DNA of 64,000 nucleotides from Achromobacter insolitus. GTDB lineage: Bacteria; Pseudomonadota; Gammaproteobacteria; Burkholderiales; Burkholderiaceae_B. Every line of letters begins with the position of its first letter. Position 1 is the first letter of the stretch. Made by a program: the position numbers and the translations under genes. Shown here one piece after another: positions 57,450-64,000 of this stretch. Under the pieces are notes generated by a model. The model ran no database searches and was not told the origin of the DNA. It saw only the letters and a list, made by a program, of their open reading frames with translations. The stretch spans positions 84,568 through 148,567 of the forward strand of contig NZ_NJIF01000013.1 of the NCBI RefSeq assembly GCF_002209555.1, written 5' to 3'.

Positions 57450-59426
57450 TTATGCCGCGGCAGTCTTGACGCCGGGGCCGCGCATGACGCCGATGCCCAG
57501 TCTGGCCAGGATGCGCTGCGTTTCGGCGTCCGGCACGTCTTCCGCATAGACCGCGATATTCAAGCCGCGCGCGGTTTCCAGCACGGATGCCGTCAGTTGC
57601 TGGCTGCCTGGGCTTTGGGACATGCCGCCCACGAAGCCACCGCCCAGCTTCACATACGACAAGGGCAGCGTGTGCAATTGCGCCACCGCGCCGAACTGCT
57701 GCGCCAGCCGCCGCACGCCGATATGCGCGCCGAATTCCGAGGCGACGCGGGCCAGCGTGGCGATCTGCTCGTGGCATTCCACCAAGCCGTGCGCGTCGAT
57801 CTCCAGGTACAGGCGGCGCGCCAGCGGCCGGTGTTCCGTGAGCAGCAAGGCCAATTGGCGGAAGAACTTCTGGCCGCGCAACGAGGGCAGGGCCACCCGC
57901 ACCGCCAGTTCCCCGGGGTTGGCAGCCAGCCAATCCAGCCCCAGGCTCACGGCTTCCAGATCGCAATCGGCGACCAAATCCAGGCGCACGGCGGGCGGAA
58001 TGAACAGCGTTGCCGGTATCGGTACCTGATCGGCGGCAGTGCGCAGCATCAGCATGGCCTCGGTCCGGACAGGGCTGCCGTCGGTGGCTTGCAGGCTTTC
58101 CGTGGCCAGTTCGAAACGGTGGTCCTCCAGCGCGGACAGAATGGCGTCCTTCCAGGCGCGTTCGCCGGATTCCGAAGGCGATTGCATGTCGGTGGCTCCA
58201 GCGATCACGACCTGGTCGTTGCCGGCGCTTTCCGCTCGCATCAGCCCGAAGTCCAGGCGCGCGAGCACGGGCCCCGCCTGGCTGCCGTGGCCGTAGTCGG
58301 TCATGGCCTGTGCCCAGCGGCACAGATGTCCTTCACCCACGGGGATGCGCGAAGCGTGCAGATCGGCACGCACCTGTTCCGCGACCATCATGGCCTGGGG
58401 CGCCGCGCAACCGGGCAGCAGCAGCGCGAAATCCGATCCGTTCAAGCGGGCCAGCAATGGGGAGGCCACGTGCATGCTCTTGAGGGTGCCGCGGATGCGC
58501 TCGCACGCCGTGCGCAGCCACTGGTCGATGAACTCGCGCGGCATGTGACGGTTCAGGTCCGCCAGGTCGCGCTGGCGGAACACCAGGACATGACCGCCAT
58601 CGATGCCGCGTCCCGTCGGAATGGCCGGAGCTTCGAGCGCGCGGCGGAACTCGTTGACGAAGTACTTCCGGTTTGGCAGGCCGGTGACCGGGTCCTGGTT
58701 CAGTTCCAGCTCCAGCGATTCGATCTTGGCGTTCTGTTCTTCGACGCTGGCGTGGATGCGTTCGCGAGTCTGGTTCAGCGCTTGCACCACTCCCGACAGT
58801 TCGGGCACGCGCGCCTCGACCTGTTCCGTCGGGGATTCCTGGCCAATGCTGCGCACGTGGTCGCTGATTTCACGCAGCAGGCGATTTTTGATCCAACCCA
58901 CCAGCATGAAGGCGAATACCGCCCACAGGATGCCAGCGCCCACCACCAGGGCGATCATCTTCAGGCTGCTGCGCCACAGGGCTTCCCAGGCATAGGCGTC
59001 GTTGGCGATCAGCGTGACTTCGCCGATCTGGCGCCAGCCATCGCTAACGGCGTGACTGGCCGATTGCGCGGTCAGGGGGGCCAGGGCCTGGAACCAGGCG
59101 GGAACGGACGCCGCGGTCGCGGTGGACTTCCGTTCGATCAGGACTTTGCCTTCAGGGTCGCTCAAGCGTACCAGCGAGAAATGCCCGCCGTCGTAGAGCG
59201 CCGATACCAGCAATTCCTGTACGACCGGATCATTGTTGGCGGGTTGCGAGAGCGACAATGCAAGCGACACGGCAGCGTCGGTGCTCTGTACCTGCAATTG
59301 CCCGGACAGGTACTCCCTGGCGGCATTTACGCTGAGCGCCAGCGTGCCCAGCAGGATGACGCCGATGGCAAGGGTAACGCTGAGCAATAGCTGTCGAAGT
59401 ATGGACATAGTCTTGTTTCCGAACAT
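57450..59426 (-). CDS. lapD: c-di-GMP receptor LapD
   Basis: LapD binds c-di-GMP through degenerate domains and then holds the protease LapG in the periplasm. The 658-aa protein has an N-terminal membrane helix, a periplasmic module, a second helix and HAMP-like linker. Degenerate GGDEF (LNGSDFALLLPG) and EAL (TEAMLML) domains follow. The start overlaps the lapG stop by one base (TGATG); a second ATG at 59408 (MSILRQLL) is possible. The order adhesin-lapG-lapD is typical. Confidence 0.9.
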   Translation of the reverse strand: MFGNKTMSILRQLLLSVTLAIGVILLGTLALSVNAAREYLSGQLQVQSTDAAVSLALSLSQPANNDPVVQELLVSALYDGGHFSLVRLSDPEGKVLIERKSTATAASVPAWFQALAPLTAQSASHAVSDGWRQIGEVTLIANDAYAWEALWRSSLKMIALVVGAGILWAVFAFMLVGWIKNRLLREISDHVRSIGQESPTEQVEARVPELSGVVQALNQTRERIHASVEEQNAKIESLELELNQDPVTGLPNRKYFVNEFRRALEAPAIPTGRGIDGGHVLVFRQRDLADLNRHMPREFIDQWLRTACERIRGTLKSMHVASPLLARLNGSDFALLLPGCAAPQAMMVAEQVRADLHASRIPVGEGHLCRWAQAMTDYGHGSQAGPVLARLDFGLMRAESAGNDQVVIAGATDMQSPSESGERAWKDAILSALEDHRFELATESLQATDGSPVRTEAMLMLRTAADQVPIPATLFIPPAVRLDLVADCDLEAVSLGLDWLAANPGELAVRVALPSLRGQKFFRQLALLLTEHRPLARRLYLEIDAHGLVECHEQIATLARVASEFGAHIGVRRLAQQFGAVAQLHTLPLSYVKLGGGFVGGMSQSPGSQQLTASVLETARGLNIAVYAEDVPDAETQRILARLGIGVMRGPGVKTAAA

Positions 59427-60124
59427 CAGGGGCGCACGCCTTCCCGTTCCATGCGTTGAAGTAGATCACGCCAGCGGCTGAGGCGGTCAACCGGCGCGGC
59501 GGGTTTGCCGTCCACGTAGACGCCGTCGGCATTGAAACTGAACACCGGCGTCAGGTCGCGACGCTGCGTGGCGGGCAAAATGGTCGAGATCAGGTTGTCC
59601 AGCACGAGTGGCACGGCGTTCGGGGTTTCGTAGTAGCCCAACACCATGTGGGCGATCTGGGTGCTGCTGGCAGCTCCGCCGATACGAGCGCGAACATAGA
59701 TGAAACGCAACTTATTGGCCGGGACGCCCAGCGCCAGCAGCGTGAAATACTTGCCGATGACGTAGTCTTCGCAGTCTCCTGCGCCTCTGCCCAGCGATTC
59801 CAGTGGCGTGGCCCAGTAATCGGCCTGCTTCCATATGGTGATGTCCTCGCCGGACATCAACGAGCGGTTCCAGAAATCATTGGCCTGCGTGAGCGCGCCT
59901 CTTTCCGGCGCGGGAGCAGGGCTGCGCATCAGTTGCAGCCATTCCGACACCGCTTTGGATCCTTTCGCGCCATAGCGGCTGGCCGACAGGCTTTGCAGCC
60001 GGTCGGCGTTCACTTCCAGGGCGGAACTTCCGCTCCAGCCGCAAGCCAGGCATAGCAAAGCCAATCGGCACAGCTTCAGCACGCTTGGGTAACGGCGGGT
60101 CGATGGCATGAACCGGATTTTCAC
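59426..60124 (-). CDS. lapG: Periplasmic adhesin protease LapG
   Basis: LapG is a transglutaminase-like cysteine protease that cuts the N-terminal retention module of LapA-type adhesins. The 232-aa precursor has a signal peptide, and the triad can be read as Cys118 (GAGDCEDYVIGKY), His159 (IAHMVLGYY) and Asp176 (LVLDNL). Asp117 and Glu119 flank the Cys like the calcium ligands of the Pseudomonas protein. GTG 60124 or ATG 60109 starts it. It shares a transcript with lapD. Confidence 0.92.
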   Translation of the reverse strand: MKIRFMPSTRRYPSVLKLCRLALLCLACGWSGSSALEVNADRLQSLSASRYGAKGSKAVSEWLQLMRSPAPAPERGALTQANDFWNRSLMSGEDITIWKQADYWATPLESLGRGAGDCEDYVIGKYFTLLALGVPANKLRFIYVRARIGGAASSTQIAHMVLGYYETPNAVPLVLDNLISTILPATQRRDLTPVFSFNADGVYVDGKPAAPVDRLSRWRDLLQRMEREGVRP

Positions 60125-60152
60125 ATGTTTCTGAACGTTTCTGTTGAAAAGT

Positions 60153-60199
60153 CCAAAAAAATGAGACGTCCGGGGGAAGGGCTCGACGAACCCTTCCCC
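60153..60199 (-). terminator. Possible terminator after the adhesin gene
   Basis: On the minus strand GGGGAAGGG and CCCTTCCCC pair around a 9-nt loop just after the adhesin stop. A seven-T run follows, but 12-14 nt away, so termination may be incomplete, allowing read-through into lapG. Confidence 0.5.
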
Positions 60200-60212
60200 T
60201 GTTTGCTAGCGC

Positions 60213-63200
60213 TTAGCTGTGGTCGACGTTCAGCTTCCCCTTCTGCAGCAGGTCATTGATGATGGCTTGGTTGTTCATGACCTGGCCGTTGGCGTCGTGC
60301 GTGAGGTCGACGTTCTCCAGCACGATCTTCTGATCCGCGCCCTGGGTGCCAAGCTTGCCCTGGGTGTTGATCTCGACGAGCGTGTTGTTGGAGTTGGCCG
60401 GATCCTGCTTGAAGTTCAGGTACTGCGACAGGTTGCCGTCGTTCTCGCCCACGAGCAGGTCCTTCAGGTCCAGGACGTCGCCGCCATCGGCGACCGAGGC
60501 CTTCGAGAAGTCCTTGATCGTGTCGATGGCCGGGGCGCTGGTGGTGCCCTGGTCGTTGAGTTCCCACTTGAACGTGTCGCTGCCTGCGCCGCCGACCAGG
60601 ATGTCATTGCCCTGGCCGCCGATCAGGACGTCATTGCCGTCGCCGCCATACAGCGTGTCGTTACCGGTGCCACCGTACAACGTGTCATTGCCTGCATCGC
60701 CGTACAGAGTGTCGTTGCCGCCCTGGCCGTAGATGATGTCGTTGCCGTTGCCGCCGTGCAATTCATCATTGCCGCCGCGCGTATCGCCCTGCACGTCGAA
60801 GATCGAGTGATTGTCCAGGATGAACTTATGCAGGTCCGCGTCTGTGGGCTGCACGCCGTTCTTCAGCAGCAGGAACTGCTTCAGGCCATCCAGTCCAGCG
60901 CCGTCACCCAGGTCGGCCGGCTTGGCGGGATTGCCGTTCACGCCCCAAGGCAACTGATCGGTATTGATCGTGTCGCCGAAAAGGATGTCATTGCCATCGC
61001 CGCCGAAGATATTGTCGTTGCCGACAGGCGCCAGTTCGGTAGTCGTGCTGCCACCGGCCAGCGCCGACTCCAGGTCCGACGGACTCAACACCACTTGCGA
61101 GTTGTCGGTACGGCCCGACGTGTACGAGCGAATATTGTCGATATCCACACGGAACGCGTTGTTACTGGAACTCTTGTCATTGAGGACGAACTGATACAGA
61201 TACTCGCCGGGGCCATGGATGCTCGAGCGGGTGTTTGCTTCCGAGCCCGACTCCACCGGTGCCCAGGCGGAGCCATTCCATTTCAGCAGCACCCACTTGA
61301 ATGTATCGCCGGTTCCCTTGTTGGCAACGCTCGCGTCGAAGCTGAACGTGGCGCCGCCGGCGCTGGTCACGACCATCTTGTTGGCGGCATTCATTGTTAC
61401 GGTGAATTCCTTACCGTCCGCCATCGTGTCGGTGAGGCGCATCGCATTGCTGTTCTTCACGGCAGTGCCGTTTCCATCCTGCTGCCAGTTGGCGGGATTG
61501 TTCGCTCCCGTGTTTCCGGAGAAGTTCGCGTAAACCTCGCCGCCGGAGGTATAGCGGCCGCCGGTGTTGTCGTACTTATTGAGCGTGGAAGTGGATACAC
61601 CCGAGCCGATGCCAATGCCGTGGACATCGCTGACACCGGCCAGCGAGTTGAACTCGGCATCCCGGTCATAGCCCCACCACCCTTCGGAGGTGGGTTCACC
61701 GTCCGTCAGGAAGTACGTCAGGTTCTTGTACGGCTTGCCGTTGGCATCAACCGTGGGCTGGCCGTTGAACCAGTCCTTGGCTTCGTGGAACGCCGCGCCA
61801 TAGGGTGTGCCGCCGTCCGCCTTCAGGCCCAGCAGAATGTCCACCATTTCGTCGACATTGTCGGGGTTCAGGCCCGAGATAGCCTTCTGCAGCTTGGCGC
61901 TGCTATCCGCGAAGGTGATTAGCGATACGTTGATAGTACCGTCGTGAGTCGCCAACTGATTCTCAAGCAGCGCCTTGAGAGCTTTCTTGGCGGTCTCGAT
62001 GCGCCGCTCCTGGCTGGAACCACTACCCCAGTAGTAGTCCATCGAACCGGACAGATCCAACACCAACGCAATGTTGTAGCTGGCGCCCGGCGTCACGTTC
62101 TTCATCATGCCGCCCTGGTCGCCCAACAATACGTCGTCGCCGGACCCGCCCTTCACGGTTTCGTCGCCGTTATTGCCAGTGGTGAACTGGTCGACGTGCA
62201 GCGTGAACGTCTGATCGCTGGACGTGTCCTGGCCGCCGTTGGCAGTGCCGCCGGTGTCCTTGACCTGGAACTGGAAGGACGCGCCCGCGTTCTCGCCAAC
62301 GTTCGAGGCGTTGGGCGTATATACCAGCTTGCCGCTGGCGAGATCCGCCGCGCTGATCTCCTGGCCTTGCGTCACAGCCTGGCCATTGAGGTACAGCGTG
62401 CCACCGGAAGGCAGGGAATCGATGATTACCGACTTCATCGAATGGCCTTCCACCGGGTCGGAGAAGGCGAAGTCCTTCGTGCCGAACACGTAGTCCTTGC
62501 CCTCGGTCACGTGGCCGAAACCATCCTGGGACACAGGCGCGTCGTTCACCGGCAGGACATCGATGTCCAGCGAGGAAGACACCTGGCCCGTGCCGTCCGT
62601 CACGGTGTAGGTGATTTGCGGCACCACACCGTTCCAGTTGGCGTTGGGCGTGAAGACATAGCTGCCATCGGCATTGATGAAGATCGAGCCGACACCCACG
62701 ATGTTGGCCGTGGCGCCAGCGGCATACTTCGTGCCATTGATGGTGAATTCGGCGACGCTCAGTGCATCGTTGTCCGTGTCACTGGAGCCCGTGAGCACGT
62801 TACCGGACACCGTCTGGTCTTCCAGGCCGTGATTGGTCTGGGCCTGGATCACCGGCAGGTCATTGGTCCCGTTGATGGTAATGGTGATGGTGCTGGTGGC
62901 GGAGCCATCGGCGGATGCGACCGTGTAGGTCTCGACGATGGTCTGGCCGGCCTTCAGGAACTGCACGGCGGCGTTGTCCACCTTGTAGGTGTATGTGCCG
63001 TCGGGGTTGATGGTCACAGCGCCCAGCTGGCCGCCGGCGTGCGTGCTGCCGGTGAACTTGAGGCTGGTCGTGTTGAAGGTCGACTCGCCGGTATCGGTGT
63101 CGCTGATGGTGACCGCGCCATTCACGCTGAGCTTGCCGTCCGACACGCCCACGTCTTCGGTGACCGACTTCGCATCATTGGTCACCTTCGGCACGTCGTT

Positions 63201-64000
63201 GGTGCCGTTGATGGTGATCGTGATGGTGCTGGTGGCAGTGCCGTCAGCGGACGCGACCGTGTAGGTCTCGACGATGGTCTGGCCGGCCTTCAGGAACTGC
63301 ACGGCGGCATTGTCCACCTTATAGGTGTACGTGCCGTCGGGGTTGATGGTGACCGCGCCCAACTGGCCGCCGGCGTGCGTGCTGCCGGTGAACTTGAGGC
63401 TGTTCGTGTTGAAGGTCGACTCGCCGGCGTCGGGGTCGCTGATGGTGACCGCGCCGTTCACGCTGAGCTTGCCATCCGACACGCCCACGTCTTCAGTGAC
63501 CGACTTCGCGTCATTGGTCACCACGGGGATGTCGTTGGTGCCAGTGATCGTGATGGTCAGCACGGCTTCACTGAGGTCGCCGTCAGCATCGGTAACGGTG
63601 TAGCGGATCGTTTCGGTCAGCAGCTGCCCGGCCTTCAAGGCTTGCACGGCGGCCAGGCTGTTGTTGAGCTGATACGACCAGGTGCCGTCGCCATTGTCGA
63701 CGAGCTGACCGTACTTGGCATCGCTGGTGTTGAGGACGGCCGTTGCCGCGTCGGCGCCGAGCGTGTCGTTGGTCAGCACGTTGCCGGTGATCGGAGCAAT
63801 TGTGTCTTCGGTAATGCCAGCCGTGTCGTCGTTGGCGACCGGGGCCGTGTCGAGGATCTGGATGACCAGGTCGTTGCTGGAGGACACGCCGGCCACGTCG
63901 GTGACGGTGACGGTGAAGTTGTCCTTGACGGAGTCGTCGCCCGCGGTGTGGTCGTCGGCGCCGCCCGTCTCCTGGTAGGAGTAGGAGATGGTGCCGGTGG
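60213..64000 (-). CDS. Giant RTX adhesin, C-terminal part (start outside window)
   Basis: The frame stays open at the right edge, so the start lies beyond 64000; at least 1,262 residues are visible. Reading N to C: cadherin-like/VCBS-type tandem repeats, a CBL-type segment, a von Willebrand A domain with the MIDAS motif DLSGSMDY, a second spacer, RTX repeats ([20 protein letters not shown] and continuing) and a type I secretion C-terminus ending near NVDHS. This is the LapA/BrtA class, exported by a TolC-type ABC channel not seen here. The LapG site would be in the missing N-terminus. Confidence 0.92.
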   Translation of the reverse strand, partial: TGTISYSYQETGGADDHTAGDDSVKDNFTVTVTDVAGVSSSNDLVIQILDTAPVANDDTAGITEDTIAPITGNVLTNDTLGADAATAVLNTSDAKYGQLVDNGDGTWSYQLNNSLAAVQALKAGQLLTETIRYTVTDADGDLSEAVLTITITGTNDIPVVTNDAKSVTEDVGVSDGKLSVNGAVTISDPDAGESTFNTNSLKFTGSTHAGGQLGAVTINPDGTYTYKVDNAAVQFLKAGQTIVETYTVASADGTATSTITITINGTNDVPKVTNDAKSVTEDVGVSDGKLSVNGAVTISDTDTGESTFNTTSLKFTGSTHAGGQLGAVTINPDGTYTYKVDNAAVQFLKAGQTIVETYTVASADGSATSTITITINGTNDLPVIQAQTNHGLEDQTVSGNVLTGSSDTDNDALSVAEFTINGTKYAAGATANIVGVGSIFINADGSYVFTPNANWNGVVPQITYTVTDGTGQVSSSLDIDVLPVNDAPVSQDGFGHVTEGKDYVFGTKDFAFSDPVEGHSMKSVIIDSLPSGGTLYLNGQAVTQGQEISAADLASGKLVYTPNASNVGENAGASFQFQVKDTGGTANGGQDTSSDQTFTLHVDQFTTGNNGDETVKGGSGDDVLLGDQGGMMKNVTPGASYNIALVLDLSGSMDYYWGSGSSQERRIETAKKALKALLENQLATHDGTINVSLITFADSSAKLQKAISGLNPDNVDEMVDILLGLKADGGTPYGAAFHEAKDWFNGQPTVDANGKPYKNLTYFLTDGEPTSEGWWGYDRDAEFNSLAGVSDVHGIGIGSGVSTSTLNKYDNTGGRYTSGGEVYANFSGNTGANNPANWQQDGNGTAVKNSNAMRLTDTMADGKEFTVTMNAANKMVVTSAGGATFSFDASVANKGTGDTFKWVLLKWNGSAWAPVESGSEANTRSSIHGPGEYLYQFVLNDKSSSNNAFRVDIDNIRSYTSGRTDNSQVVLSPSDLESALAGGSTTTELAPVGNDNIFGGDGNDILFGDTINTDQLPWGVNGNPAKPADLGDGAGLDGLKQFLLLKNGVQPTDADLHKFILDNHSIFDVQGDTRGGNDELHGGNGNDIIYGQGGNDTLYGDAGNDTLYGGTGNDTLYGGDGNDVLIGGQGNDILVGGAGSDTFKWELNDQGTTSAPAIDTIKDFSKASVADGGDVLDLKDLLVGENDGNLSQYLNFKQDPANSNNTLVEINTQGKLGTQGADQKIVLENVDLTHDANGQVMNNQAIINDLLQKGKLNVDHS
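62871..63206 (-). repeat. 336-bp adhesin repeat, copy A
   Basis: This 336-bp unit (112 aa, with NGTNDLPVI and [18 protein letters not shown] segments) is followed directly by copy B at the same period. The amino acid sequence is nearly identical ([40 protein letters not shown]). Confidence 0.85.
63207..63542 (-). repeat. 336-bp adhesin repeat, copy B
   Basis: It is the tandem neighbour of copy A, differing by scattered substitutions (for example FNTNSLKF versus FNTTSLKF). Recombination between copies could change repeat number and so adhesin length. Confidence 0.85.

Noticed and set aside
57597..59390. 597-codon plus-strand frame opposite lapD
   Set aside because: Shadow of lapD; composition rich in Arg, Gln and Gly without domains.
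60219..61922. 567-codon plus-strand frame opposite the adhesin
   Set aside because: Produced by the repetitive RTX coding; the other strand has clear RTX and vWA motifs.

Overview
The window looks like a high-GC betaproteobacterial chromosome of the family Alcaligenaceae (Bordetella/Achromobacter type). I infer this from the order hisS-yfgM-bamB-der-hisC-hfq-hflX-hflK-hflC-hisZ-purA, the rpsU-dnaG-rpoD block, a Bug-type solute receptor, a PagL deacylase and a LapD/LapG/RTX-adhesin locus. No search could be run, so genus and species stay open.

1-17.7 kb is conserved core. One dense plus-strand series carries translation, outer-membrane assembly, ribosome GTPase, histidine and purine synthesis, Hfq and FtsH-modulator genes. 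It is followed by the macromolecular-synthesis block rpsU, dnaG, rpoD and a tRNA-Ile(CAU).

17.77-24.04 kb is a small cryptic prophage or genomic island integrated in the 3' end of that tRNA. It has 16-bp att repeats at both ends, a truncated tyrosine integrase, a LexA/CI-type repressor and a frameshifted Cro-like gene. Three copies of a 14-bp palindrome lie between repressor and cro, and two more copies lie 2.9 kb away. The layout att-int-OL-[gene]-cI-OR-cro matches a lambdoid immunity region. An unrecognised exported 450-aa protein sits where lambda carries rexAB.

24.0-33.2 kb is accessory: small lipoproteins and exported proteins, two tandem CrpP/Rmf-like genes, PagL, an M81 (MlrC-type) peptidase with a Bug receptor and divergent LysR regulator, a YSC84-domain lipoprotein, and a scar where LysR and MaoC gene remnants abut.

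33.3-42.1 kb is a tightly overlapping Tad/Flp-type secretion operon: pilin-like protein, TadG-like, TadE-like, an unknown protein, CpaB/RcpC, secretin CpaC/RcpA, an FHA-TadA fusion ATPase, TadB and TadC. It ends in a DUF192 gene that looks truncated. No prepilin peptidase or TadZ is present here.

42.3-49.1 kb returns to housekeeping genes: a membrane protein, thrB, dusA, a CBS protein, a YihY-type protein, DUF2069 and selO. 49.3-64 kb is a signalling and adhesion hub. It holds an OmpR-type regulator, a LapD-like gene overlapping a histidine kinase, a GGDEF/EAL phosphodiesterase, aroC, an M48 lipoprotein protease, and then lapD, lapG and the 3' part of a giant RTX adhesin with a von Willebrand A domain, running off the right edge. 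In the known Lap circuit, c-di-GMP-bound LapD sequesters the periplasmic protease LapG and so keeps the adhesin on the surface. A phosphodiesterase and two LapD-type receptors in one window suggest locally integrated control.
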